Shown here in pieces: positions 20,061 to 28,811 of a stretch of DNA of 64,000 nucleotides (positions are counted from its first letter, which is position 1; each line of letters starts with the position of its first letter). The position numbers and the translations under genes were made by a program. The notes under the pieces were generated by a model, which had not been told where the DNA came from, did not search any database, and saw only the letters and a program-made list of their open reading frames with translations. Source of the stretch: JALORV01 sp963724365 (lineage in GTDB: Bacteria > Pseudomonadota > Gammaproteobacteria > Burkholderiales > Burkholderiaceae_F). The stretch covers positions 30,155-94,154 of the forward strand of contig CAVRUR010000008.1 of NCBI GenBank assembly GCA_963724365.1, read 5' to 3'.

Positions 20061-21311
20061 CTACTCAGACCGCTGCAGAAACTTCGCCACAGCGAGCGCG
20101 CCCACTTGCTTGCCCAGGGCCGTGCCGACCTCGGTCGAGTTGCGAAAGTGCACTCCGTCGTAGACACGCGCGTTCGCGACTTCCAGCACGAAGTCTTCGA
20201 CGGTTTTCCAGTTCCGTGCCGAACCTTTGACGAGATAGCTGGTCGTCGTCAGTGCCGGCGTCGGGCCGGTGCCGATCTCCGCCAGGAGCACAGTACCGAC
20301 GGCGGCGGCAACAGTGCAGTGCGCGCACGGATATTCGGGGTGCATCGGGGTTTCGATGAACGGCGTCCACGAGGCGTCCCGCTCCGTCACGTCGTTGCCG
20401 TCTAGGTCGCCATTGCGGATCGCGGTGACTGGCCGCCAGAAGTTGTAGTGATACTTGGCGTCGAAGACGGCAAGCAACGCATCGTCTGCGGCCTGCCACG
20501 TCGCCGCAAGGAATCGAGCGTTCTGCGTAACGTCGCGGCCGGGGATATCGGCGATCGAGAGCGCGATCCCGTTATAGATCGGCGGCAGCGTGGCTTCCCA
20601 GAAGACGGCGATTTGAGTTTGCTCGGCTGTGCGTCGCGAATTGCTCTTGCCGCCGAGCGTCTTGACTTCGTTGTAATCGCGCGCCCACAGCGCGGTCGTA
20701 AGCGCGGGTGGTGGGACTGGGCGGAATTGCGAGGGACTGGTCATCAACCATGGCTTGCGCTGCGGCCAGTGCGGAACCGCGGGTATTACGGTGGCCACGT
20801 AGACACCAGGCGCCGTCTGGGGTCGGTAAGTTTCCCCCGCAGAGGCGCCGTCGTCGACGCGAATCGCAAAGACCGCCGCAGCGGCCTGCTCGCCCACTGC
20901 AACGCCGGAAGTTTTGGCTGGACCATCCGCTATCTTCGACAGTGCTGCTTGGTAAGCGTTTTCGATTGCGGTCTGCTGAGATGGAAGTAGCTTGGCGAGT
21001 GCCGTGCGACTGGCAGCTGCGATTGCGGCGTCTACTGAAGCGCCAGGCGCAGCTTCAAGTTTCAATGCACCGGCCGGATAGCGTTTCGTAATGGCGTTCA
21101 CTGCCTCGTAGACCGCCGTATTTGTGATAGCCATTGCGCGGTTGGCCGGTGGTGGCCCCATTTTGGCGCTGACAACGATGTCGCCGGCTTTGGTGTTCCA
21201 CTCGCAGACGGCGTCAGCCCTTGCCGCCGACCAGGCAAGCAGTGAAATAGCCACAACTAAAGATGCGACCTGCTGTTGCTTAGTGATGCGGATCATCGCG
21301 ATTTTCCTCAA
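20061..21311 (-). CDS. Secreted vanadium haloperoxidase / PAP2-like protein
   Basis: 416 residues with a signal peptide (about 1-32, ARA-DA). The C-terminal PAP2/haloperoxidase core is visible: K286 and R293-P294 (KYHYNFWRPVTAIR), P328-C-A-H331 in place of the usual PSGH, and R382 with H388 (RVYDGVHFR) followed by Ser392 where the consensus has Asp. This variant set (PCAH, HFRNSTE) is known from vanadium-dependent haloperoxidase-like bacterial proteins of unproven activity. Start could also be the second ATG (residue 6). Phosphatase versus haloperoxidase cannot be settled by eye. Confidence 0.82.
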   Translation of the reverse strand: MRKIAMIRITKQQQVASLVVAISLLAWSAARADAVCEWNTKAGDIVVSAKMGPPPANRAMAITNTAVYEAVNAITKRYPAGALKLEAAPGASVDAAIAAASRTALAKLLPSQQTAIENAYQAALSKIADGPAKTSGVAVGEQAAAAVFAIRVDDGASAGETYRPQTAPGVYVATVIPAVPHWPQRKPWLMTSPSQFRPVPPPALTTALWARDYNEVKTLGGKSNSRRTAEQTQIAVFWEATLPPIYNGIALSIADIPGRDVTQNARFLAATWQAADDALLAVFDAKYHYNFWRPVTAIRNGDLDGNDVTERDASWTPFIETPMHPEYPCAHCTVAAAVGTVLLAEIGTGPTPALTTTSYLVKGSARNWKTVEDFVLEVANARVYDGVHFRNSTEVGTALGKQVGALAVAKFLQRSE

Positions 21312-21422
21312 GCTAGTGAAATAACGGGACGTGCAATCCTTGTAAGGCGCAACGCCGCTTGTACCGCGCGGGCTCTTGCCGCTAATCGCGTTCCCTTCTC
21401 GGCGAGGGAGGTGGCGCGCCTG

Positions 21423-21710
21423 CTACCGGGTTCTTTGGGTCACGTGCGTAGCTCGCGCGCGAAGTGCGTTCGGTTCATCCCCCTCGAAGCGCACGTAGTC
21501 GCGCATCTGGAGGCCGTAGATCCACTGCGTGCGGGTGATAAAGCGCCGCAGCGAATCCGGGCCCTGCGCGGCATGCGCGCACGCAGTGGAGTCGACCCGC
21601 GAGAGCGGGCGCCCGTCGCACTTGAACTCCGCCCGCGCAGGCGCTAAGGCCGTGGTCAAGAGAACACTGCAGCAAAAAACCATCGGGTACGAGTGGGTTA
21701 AGTTCTTCAT
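21423..21710 (-). CDS. Small secreted protein, unknown function
   Basis: 95 residues with a signal peptide (to about residue 27, ARA-EF) and a mature part starting EFKCDGRPLSRVDSTAC, two cysteines and an aromatic segment TQWIYGLQMRDYVRFEG. Similar short Cys-containing exported proteins seem common in Burkholderiales, but I know no function. ATG 21710 is chosen because ACAGGAGTCTGT precedes it. It is divergent from the large regulator gene (240 bases apart) and upstream of the haloperoxidase-like gene on the same strand (111 bases), with which it may be transcribed. Confidence 0.72.
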   Translation of the reverse strand: MKNLTHSYPMVFCCSVLLTTALAPARAEFKCDGRPLSRVDSTACAHAAQGPDSLRRFITRTQWIYGLQMRDYVRFEGDEPNALRARATHVTQRTR

Positions 21711-21950
21711 ACAGACTCCTGTGATTCGATCATTGGAAGTGGTTCGGCGTGCGCCCAGTCTGTGCGGTGCATTGCGGATTTGCGGTTCTTCTGCGGCTCG
21801 CGGGTGTTGGTTGACGATGGATGCATCGTCCGCGCTTGACCGCTTCAGGGCTATGAGCCGCACCTTAATTGGCGTTAATCGTTCTGAATGTGCAGCGTGT
21901 CAACGCCCGATTCGCCGATTAAGCTTGCGCACTTGAACTTGAAGCTGTCG

Positions 21951-24446
21951 ATGGAAACCGCCACTTCGGAGCTTTGCTTTGACACAGCCCGGTTGGACCT
22001 CGCTCAACGTCGACTGCTGATCGACGATGTGCCGGCGCGGCTTGGTGCGCGAGCGTTCGACATATTGGTCGCCCTGATCGAGCGGCGAGACCGTGTGGTC
22101 GGCAGAAATGAGCTGTTCCAAGTGGTCTGGCCGAATGTCGTCGTCGAGGAAAGCAACCTGCAGGTGCACATTTCCGCGCTGCGCAAGTTGCTCGGGGCGC
22201 AGGCGATTGCGACCATCCCGGGGCGTGGGTACCGCTTCACGGCAAAACTTGCTGCTTCACCCAACGACGCCGCTGCGCCGATTCCCAAAGCGCACAGCCA
22301 AGCACCGGCGGAGTCGGGACCGCTATACGGTCGGGACGAGGATCTTCGGGCGATCGACGCGTTGATGCAGCGGCATCGGTTGGTTTCAATCGTCGGCGCC
22401 AGTGGAATTGGAAAGACACAGCTGGCGCAGGTGATTGCTGCCCGTCAACGTGACAATTTCCCGAACGAGATCTACTGGGTCGAGCTGGCGCCGCTGAACA
22501 ACGAAGCATTGGTGATCGACGCCATCGCGCAAGCGCTCAAAGTGCAGGCGAGCGATGAGCGGCCAGTGCTCGAAACGATCGTCGCTCTGTTGCGAAATCA
22601 GAACGTGCTGCTTGCGCTCGACAATTGCGAGCACCTTCTGGATGCCGCGGCTGGCTGCATCCGCACGCTGCTCGCCCAAGCACCAGGGTTACGCGTGTTA
22701 GTTACCAGCCAGGAAGCGCTTCACATTCCCGACGAGTGCGTGTATCGATTGAGCGGGCTGTCGAGCGATGGCGACACGGCACCCGCTGTTGCGCTGTTCA
22801 TGGCTCGGGCGCAGGCGGCTGACCCCAAGTTACAACTGTCGGCATCGAGTCGCGCAACCATCGCCGAAATATGTCGCCGGCTGGATGGCCTTCCACTCGC
22901 GATTGAGTTGTCCGCCGCACGCGTGCGCTTGCTTGGTATTGACGGTGTGCATGCACGCCTCGACGAGCGCTTCCGCGTCCTGACCGGCGGTACGCGGGCA
23001 GTACTGAGACGTCATCAGACGCTACGCACTGCGCTCGAATGGAGCTACGGCTTGTTGTCACCCGACGAGCAAACCGTATTTCGCCGCCTTGGCGTCTGCG
23101 TCGGAGGATTCACACTCGAACTGGCGCAAGCGGTGGCTGCGGATGAGCGCATTGACCGTTGGACGGTTCTGGACCTGCTTGGCCATCTGATCGACAAATC
23201 ACTGATCGTCGTTGATGGCGACGAAGTGCCACGCTATCGGATGCTCGAAACGATGCGCGCGTTTTCGCTGGAGCAGCTTGCGACGAGCGGCGAGACTTCA
23301 GCGCTGCTCCGGCGGCATGCCGAAGCGCTGCTCGAGATTCTCCTGCCGCAGTTCAATCAACGATATCTATGGGGATCGACGACGGAGGCCGAGTGGATAC
23401 ACCACGGGGACGAACTGGATAACCTGCGGGCCGCGCTTGCCTGGGCCGCATCGCCGACCGGCGACCGGACGCTTGCCTGCGCCCTGGTGGGCTGCAGCCT
23501 CCGCGTTTGGTGGATTCATGACCTGATAAAAGAAGGCATCGATCACGCTCTACGCCTTCTGCCCGTGCCCGACAATTTGCCAATCGAGATAGAAGCGTCG
23601 TTCAATCTGACGCTGGCGAGTCTCGGGTACAAAGTTACACGGCGCGAGTGTTTCGATGCTGCAATGCGGGCGTCGGAGTTGTACCGCTCTATGGGCAATA
23701 CGCCGCGCCGGATCGATGCCCTGCTACAGACCGCCATTGTCGGCTCGCGGTTAGGTAATGCGCGTCAGTCCTCCGACGCCATCGCAGGGGCCGAGGTCCT
23801 GATAGATCCGCAGACGCCGTACTTGCTGGTCGCGGGTCTGGCGCTCGCCAGATCCCTGCACCATTTATACCTCGGTCGGTATGAGCAGGCGATTGCGAGC
23901 AGCCAGCAGCAGGCGGCACTTTACCGCGATGCAGGACGCGACTGGGGCGCGTACCTCGCACAATCCAACGCAGCTTGGTACGAATGCGCAATCGGTCGAT
24001 TCGACTCGGCCATCGCTGAGTTACTTGTTGTGCTCGAAGCGCTACGCCGGACTAACGCGCCGTATGGAATTGGCCAAGTCTTGGCATATCTCGCCAGTGC
24101 TCACGCGCTGCGCGGCGATCGCGCCGAGGCCTTGGCCTACGGACGTGAAGCAGTGCCGTACCTGCAACGGGGGGGGAGTGTGGTTTGGATGTTGCTGTGT
24201 ATCGCGCTTGTCCATGTCCAATCTGGCGCGCTAGACCGCGCAGGGAGCCTGCTGGGCTATGTCGACGCTGTGCTTAACAGGACGGGGGTGATCCTTTTTC
24301 CAATGCTTCGAGACATCCGTGACCAGATTCTGGCGCGCGCACAACCAGCATCTGGAGAACCCGACGGAGCGCGCAGAGCGGCTGCGGCCGCTGAGTTGAC
24401 TGAGGAGCAGGCTCTCTCATTGGCGTTCGACGAGGTCGTCGCCTAA
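21951..24446 (+). CDS. Winged-helix transcriptional regulator with NTPase and TPR-like domains
   Basis: About 831 residues. The N-terminus is an OmpR/PhoB-type winged helix (FDTARLDLAQRRLL, then EESNLQVHISALRKLLG and GRGYRFTAKL, to residue about 100). It is followed by an AAA/NB-ARC-like ATPase with Walker A GASGIGKT (about 149-156), Walker B LLALDNCEHLL and an RxxxxTS-like sensor (LRVLVTSQEAL), and a helical repeat C-terminus. This is the architecture of signal-sensing STAND-type regulators. The ATG at 21951 begins the conserved part; the frame extends to 21888 and neither start has a strong ribosome site. The target may be the divergent secreted-protein/haloperoxidase genes, by position only. 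Confidence 0.88.
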   Translation: METATSELCFDTARLDLAQRRLLIDDVPARLGARAFDILVALIERRDRVVGRNELFQVVWPNVVVEESNLQVHISALRKLLGAQAIATIPGRGYRFTAKLAASPNDAAAPIPKAHSQAPAESGPLYGRDEDLRAIDALMQRHRLVSIVGASGIGKTQLAQVIAARQRDNFPNEIYWVELAPLNNEALVIDAIAQALKVQASDERPVLETIVALLRNQNVLLALDNCEHLLDAAAGCIRTLLAQAPGLRVLVTSQEALHIPDECVYRLSGLSSDGDTAPAVALFMARAQAADPKLQLSASSRATIAEICRRLDGLPLAIELSAARVRLLGIDGVHARLDERFRVLTGGTRAVLRRHQTLRTALEWSYGLLSPDEQTVFRRLGVCVGGFTLELAQAVAADERIDRWTVLDLLGHLIDKSLIVVDGDEVPRYRMLETMRAFSLEQLATSGETSALLRRHAEALLEILLPQFNQRYLWGSTTEAEWIHHGDELDNLRAALAWAASPTGDRTLACALVGCSLRVWWIHDLIKEGIDHALRLLPVPDNLPIEIEASFNLTLASLGYKVTRRECFDAAMRASELYRSMGNTPRRIDALLQTAIVGSRLGNARQSSDAIAGAEVLIDPQTPYLLVAGLALARSLHHLYLGRYEQAIASSQQQAALYRDAGRDWGAYLAQSNAAWYECAIGRFDSAIAELLVVLEALRRTNAPYGIGQVLAYLASAHALRGDRAEALAYGREAVPYLQRGGSVVWMLLCIALVHVQSGALDRAGSLLGYVDAVLNRTGVILFPMLRDIRDQILARAQPASGEPDGARRAAAAAELTEEQALSLAFDEVVA

Positions 24447-24752
24447 CGCTCTATCGAGTGGCCACCCCAAAACCCGGTTCGCAGTCTGCCGCTCCCGTCG
24501 AAGGCTAAGCGCCTGCTCCTAGGCGGTTTAAGCGCGACTGCTTTCTGGAATGCTCAACGGCCCCTTTGGGTCGCGGCTGCGTAAAAACTCCGAATTCCTG
24601 CGTTTTCGGTGGTCGGTTTGGTATTCCCTAAGGTGCGATCGTTCAATACAGAGCGATCTGAGAGGTCGAGTTCAGCGCCAAGCTCCACGTCGGCACGTCT
24701 TTTTGCACAGCCTCGGTCGAACTCAGTCCAATCTCACTCGCGAAAAGACTCG
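24447..24752. other. 306-base convergent gap, no gene seen
   Basis: Between the regulator gene and clsB, which converge. It holds an imperfect inverted repeat (AAGCGCCT ... AGGCGGTTT near 24507-24531) that may help end the regulator transcript. No ribosome site or conserved protein segment found. Confidence 0.4.
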
Positions 24753-25982
24753 CTAGTAATCCCGCCCTCCTGCCAGCACGACTGCACCGAAGCGGACGAT
24801 GCCGTAGGCGATCCAGTTGACCATCCGCCGCAGCAGCCTGCGGTGAGCAAATTCCTGCGGCTGGACGCGCCGCGAGTGTTCGTCGATCGCGCTTTCCAGC
24901 GCAGTCCGCAAGTCGTGCGCGAAGGCGGCGTCGTAGACGGCGACATTGGCTTCGCGCGCCAGCAATAGGCTGTAGGGGTCGATGTTGCTCGATCCCACCG
25001 TGGCCCAGGAGTCGTCCACGACGGCGACCTTGGCGTGAAGGTAACTCGCCTCGTACTCATGGATCTCGACGCCGGCCTCGAGGAACTGTGAATAAAGCGC
25101 CTCCTGCCCATAGTGCTGGATCGCGTACTCGATACGCCCCTGCACGAGCAGCCGGACCCGCACGCCGCGCCGCACGCAGTCGACCAGCGCCTTGCGAAAC
25201 GTTCGCCCCGGCAGGAAGTAGGCGCAGGCGATCAACACTTCCTTGTGTGCTGTCCTGATCACCTCCATGTAGGCGGCTTCGATCGCCCGCCGGTAGCGCA
25301 GGTTGTCTCGCAACAGCAGCGCCGCGCGTACCCCATCGACAAAGGGCGGTGGGATCGACTCCAGCGCCAGCGCTGGTGCAGGCCCGGAGCGACCGCGACC
25401 CTGCAGCAACTGAAGGGTCCACCACAGCCGCTTCATCGCCAGAGCGACCGAAGCCACGATCGGGCCCTCGCACTGCACGGCGAAGTCGAAGCGCGGACCC
25501 AGCCGCGCCGGCTCAGGATCCGGATGGTGGTGATCGTCGATGATGTTGATGCCGCCCACAAAGGCCACCTGGTCGTCGACCAGCACGAGCTTGCGGTGCA
25601 TGCGACGAAGGAGTCGTCGCTCCAGGCGCCACCAGCGCGTTCGACGGAAGATGATTACCTGCGCACCAGCGCTTTCGAGACGGGCCTTCAGCTCCACGGC
25701 AAAGGCAGCGGTGCCAAAGCCGTCGACAATCAGACGCACGGCTACGCCACGGTCGGCCGCCGCCGCCAGTGCGTCGCTGACCCGCAGGCCGATGTTGTCC
25801 TGGGCAAAGATGTACGTCTCGAGATAAATGGAGCGTGCGGCGCTGTTGATCGCCGCCAGGAGATGAGGAAAGAACTCGTCTCCGTTTTGCAGCAGGCGGA
25901 CGCGGTTGCCGCCGTAGACCAGCGGACGCGTCGTGATCTCGAAGCGCGGGCGCCGGAGTGCCGGTCGCACGCGCTCCGTCAC
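24753..25982 (-). CDS. clsB: Cardiolipin synthase B / phospholipase D family
   Basis: 409 residues with two PLD-type HxKxxxxD motifs: MHRKLVLVDDQVAFVGGINI in the first half and LHAKVAVVDDSWATVGSSNID in the second. ClsB joins phosphatidylglycerol with another phospholipid to make cardiolipin at the inner membrane. The start is the GTG at 25982 because it overlaps the stop of the upstream endonuclease-family gene as GTGA, indicating translational coupling; an upstream start at 26033 would overlap by 55 bases. Pairing with an endonuclease/phosphatase-family gene is the same as ybhP-ybhO in E. coli. Confidence 0.92.
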   Translation of the reverse strand: MTERVRPALRRPRFEITTRPLVYGGNRVRLLQNGDEFFPHLLAAINSAARSIYLETYIFAQDNIGLRVSDALAAAADRGVAVRLIVDGFGTAAFAVELKARLESAGAQVIIFRRTRWWRLERRLLRRMHRKLVLVDDQVAFVGGINIIDDHHHPDPEPARLGPRFDFAVQCEGPIVASVALAMKRLWWTLQLLQGRGRSGPAPALALESIPPPFVDGVRAALLLRDNLRYRRAIEAAYMEVIRTAHKEVLIACAYFLPGRTFRKALVDCVRRGVRVRLLVQGRIEYAIQHYGQEALYSQFLEAGVEIHEYEASYLHAKVAVVDDSWATVGSSNIDPYSLLLAREANVAVYDAAFAHDLRTALESAIDEHSRRVQPQEFAHRRLLRRMVNWIAYGIVRFGAVVLAGGRDY

Positions 25983-26788
25983 GCCACCTCGAGATCGGCG
26001 ATCAAGGGCATGTGGTCGGAACGTTGCGCCCACTCGATACCCTTGGGGACGCTCACGTCGTGGACCTTGAACCCGCGCACGTAGATGCGGTCCAGCCGCA
26101 ACCAGGGCATCACGCTGGGGTAGGTTCGCGCCACCCGCGGCCGCGCGCCGCTGCGCCAGAGCATCAGGCGCTCGAGGTGGCGGGTCCGCGGCTGTCGGCG
26201 ATTGAAGTCGGCCGCCGCCTCGACGACCTCCAGCTCGCGATGCAGAACCTGGTCGACTCCCTGCTGCCAGTCATTGAAGTCGCCCGCGATGATCAGCGGC
26301 GCAGCAAGCGGAACCTCGCTGCGGACAAAGTCGATCAGGAACTCGGCCTGCCGCACGCGGCTGCGCTTGATCAGGCCGAAGTGCGTGTTGATCAGGTGGA
26401 TGTCCACGGCCCCACGGCGCGTCTCGACGTGCGAGATCGCGTGCAGCATTCCGCGACTTTCCAGGGCATGGTCCGAGATGTCGTGATTCAAGTACTGGCC
26501 GATCGTGTGGCGCGACACGATGGCGTTGCCATGGTGGCCGTGCGGATAGACCGCGTTCATGCCGTAGGCACGATGCAGGTAGCCGCCCGTGCACAGCACG
26601 TCGAGCTGCGTGCCGTTCGGATGGTCCGGCCGGCGCGCCAGGCGTTCGTTGCGCTCCTGCACTTCCTGCAGGAAGACGATGTCGGCGTCGATGGTGTGCA
26701 GCGCTACGCGCAGGTCGTGGATGCGCGAGCGCTTGCGCAGCCCCATTACGCCCTTGTGGATGTTGTACGTCGCGACGCGCAGTTGCAT
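25979..26788 (-). CDS. Endonuclease/exonuclease/phosphatase family protein (YbhP-like)
   Basis: 269 residues, single EEP domain. Catalytic blocks: ATYNIHKG at the N-terminus, FLQEVQERN with the metal-binding Glu, INTHFGL, AGDFNDW (Asp/Asn pair) and the C-terminal SDHMPLIADL. No signal peptide. In E. coli and many betaproteobacteria the gene precedes clsB, and a role in phospholipid or lipid-linked phosphate metabolism is presumed, not shown. The stop overlaps the clsB start by four bases. Confidence 0.9.
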   Translation of the reverse strand: MQLRVATYNIHKGVMGLRKRSRIHDLRVALHTIDADIVFLQEVQERNERLARRPDHPNGTQLDVLCTGGYLHRAYGMNAVYPHGHHGNAIVSRHTIGQYLNHDISDHALESRGMLHAISHVETRRGAVDIHLINTHFGLIKRSRVRQAEFLIDFVRSEVPLAAPLIIAGDFNDWQQGVDQVLHRELEVVEAAADFNRRQPRTRHLERLMLWRSGARPRVARTYPSVMPWLRLDRIYVRGFKVHDVSVPKGIEWAQRSDHMPLIADLEVA

Positions 26789-26802
26789 GCAGCCAGTCTT
26801 GC

Positions 26803-28326
26803 TCAGTCTGCGCCTGGCGCAAGCGTGAAATATCGGTCGAACAACAGCGGATCATCAAAATGACGACGACCGACGAACGCCGTTGCATGATGACCCCATT
26901 GCCGCATCTGGCCTGCTGACGGCACACCCGTCGGCCAGAAGATGAAACGCTCCGGCCGCTCAGAGCCCGGCACGAGGGCATCGGGCCCGTAAATGCTGCG
27001 CGTGCCACCGCCAGCCACCGCCGGCAGCGCGAGTGCGCGCAGTTCGTTTTCATCCTTCAACCGATACGGCACTCCAGGAGCGGGCTGCGTCGTATCGACC
27101 GCCACCCGCTGGATGTTGTGATCGCCGGATCCGACGTAGACGATGACACGCTCGTCCGGTCCCGGCGAATGCACGACCTGCGGCGAGAACATCGTCTCGT
27201 CAAAGATGCCCTCATGCTCGTGAGGTCCCGGGCGCTCGCGCACACGCTCGGTCGGAAAGAACATGTGATAGCAGCCGCAGGCATGGATCGAGTCATAGAC
27301 CAGCGGACGGCCCTGGGCATCGAGCGTGACGCGCCAGACGACGGCGTCGAGCCGCCCCGCCACCATGTCGAGCGGATGGCTGGCGGGCCGGGCCGGGAAC
27401 CAGAATGTGTAGACAAGCTGCAGGGTAGGTGTGCCGCCGAACTCGGTCCAGGCGGCGCGCACGTAAGTGGCCGGTTCGCTGACGTCGACAGCGACATAAA
27501 GGTCGTCACCACTCTTTCGCCATGCCAGCCGGCCGATGCGGTCATCGTCGTCGACTGTGTCAACGACCAGCACCGGAGCATGCTGCTGCAGTAGCTGCCA
27601 GGCACGCGCAGGCGTAACCACCGGCATCCGCAGTGGGACTGCGCCGGCCTTGTCGGTCGGGAGCAATCCGGCCAGACGCTCCGAAACTCCCGGCCCCGGC
27701 ACGTAGCGGATGCGCTTGCCTTTCACAGTCAGTTCGGGGAACGGCGTGGCGTACAGGTCGCGCGTGGTCTGCTGCCAGGCGGCCACCCCCCAGACGAAGG
27801 GAAACTTGGTCAGCGGGTACAGGCCGACGACCCGCATCGCATCGTCGTAACTGTGCGGAGGGCTGGCGAGGTTCGCCACCCGTTCGGCATCGCCGCGGGT
27901 GGCGGCCACGAGTTCCGTGCGGCAACGCTCGAGCGCCGCCTGGTCAACGTCTGCAATGCGCGCATTGGCGCTTTCGTACTTGCGCGCTTCGGCGTCGAGC
28001 GCGGCCATACGATCGAGCTTCGCCTGCGCCACCGCCGGCGCCTCGCGGTCGCCCGGCGTCCGCGAGGCGGTGTAACGATCAGCCCGAAGGAACGGATAGC
28101 CGTCGACGCGCGCCGCCTGCGCATCGCGCACACCGGCGGCGTCGATTCGCGCATCCACCTCGCGCAGGCGACGCATGCAGTCGCCCAGCGCATCGGCACG
28201 CGCAAGCTGTACGCTCGCGGGGGCCACGGCATAGGGATCCGGCAGGGACGCGCACCCGCCCAGCGCCGTCGTGACGGCAAGACTAGCTGCGAGTGCGTTG
28301 CGCCAGTTCACGGACGGCTGCGGCAT
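26803..28326 (-). CDS. Large lipoprotein, unknown function
   Basis: About 507 residues. The start at 28326 gives a signal peptide ending in LGGC with the lipidated Cys at residue 25. The N-terminal third is helical and charged (MRRLREVDARIDAAG and onwards); the rest looks beta-rich (LYVAVDVSEPATYVRAAW, LQLVYTFWFPARP, VYDSIHACGCYHMFFPTE, VIVYVGSGDHNIQ). I do not recognise the family. The chosen start overlaps nudB by 44 bases; a GTG a few codons later is possible. It is inserted between nudB and the endonuclease gene, which are usually direct neighbours in this operon, and ends 14 bases before the latter. Confidence 0.78.
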   Translation of the reverse strand: MPQPSVNWRNALAASLAVTTALGGCASLPDPYAVAPASVQLARADALGDCMRRLREVDARIDAAGVRDAQAARVDGYPFLRADRYTASRTPGDREAPAVAQAKLDRMAALDAEARKYESANARIADVDQAALERCRTELVAATRGDAERVANLASPPHSYDDAMRVVGLYPLTKFPFVWGVAAWQQTTRDLYATPFPELTVKGKRIRYVPGPGVSERLAGLLPTDKAGAVPLRMPVVTPARAWQLLQQHAPVLVVDTVDDDDRIGRLAWRKSGDDLYVAVDVSEPATYVRAAWTEFGGTPTLQLVYTFWFPARPASHPLDMVAGRLDAVVWRVTLDAQGRPLVYDSIHACGCYHMFFPTERVRERPGPHEHEGIFDETMFSPQVVHSPGPDERVIVYVGSGDHNIQRVAVDTTQPAPGVPYRLKDENELRALALPAVAGGGTRSIYGPDALVPGSERPERFIFWPTGVPSAGQMRQWGHHATAFVGRRHFDDPLLFDRYFTLAPGAD

Positions 28327-28735
28327 TGGTCCAGGAGAAGCAGGCATCCGCGGCGTCGCGCCAGGGCAGCCATCGACAGGCGCGATGCTCGCGCGGTGCA
28401 AGCTGCGGGCTGTAGCGCTCAACCACGCGGAGGCCGAAGACATGCTCCGTATTATGCGTAACGCCGGGCGCATAACGATGACGCCATTCGGAATAGATTT
28501 CGTAACGGTGTTCAAGGATCCAGTCGTCGAACCGTTCGGGCGCGGCAACGAGTCCAGTTTCCTCGGCGACCTCGCGGGCGCAGGCACACCGCAGATCTTC
28601 ACCGGAATAGTCGAGGCTGCCGGTCACTGACTGCCAGAACCCGGGATGGTCGGTACGCTCGAGCAACAGCACCTCGAGTCCCGGAGTATGGATCACGACC
28701 AGCACCGACTCGGGAATCTTGGCCACCGGCGTCAC
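28283..28735 (-). CDS. nudB: Dihydroneopterin triphosphate diphosphatase (Nudix)
   Basis: 150 residues, one Nudix domain. The Nudix box reads from the Gly of TGSLDYSGE through REVAEETGL; E-x7-REVAEETG is intact, with one extra residue between Gly and the first Glu compared with the classic pattern. NudB removes pyrophosphate from dihydroneopterin triphosphate in folate synthesis. Assignment as NudB leans on its place right after aspS (76 bases), which is conserved in Proteobacteria, and on the HPGFWQSVTGS start of the box. Confidence 0.88.
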   Translation of the reverse strand: MTPVAKIPESVLVVIHTPGLEVLLLERTDHPGFWQSVTGSLDYSGEDLRCACAREVAEETGLVAAPERFDDWILEHRYEIYSEWRHRYAPGVTHNTEHVFGLRVVERYSPQLAPREHRACRWLPWRDAADACFSWTNAAAVRELAQRTRS

Positions 28736-28811
28736 GAAACCGGTTCTCCCACCCGGCGGCCGGCGACCTTCATCCGCCGCGCAACGGCGCTCACCGGCCC
28801 GGGCCTTCGTC

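Noticed and set aside
24550..24968. Short plus-strand frames after the regulator gene
   Set aside because: They run into clsB antisense and have no start signal or recognisable sequence.
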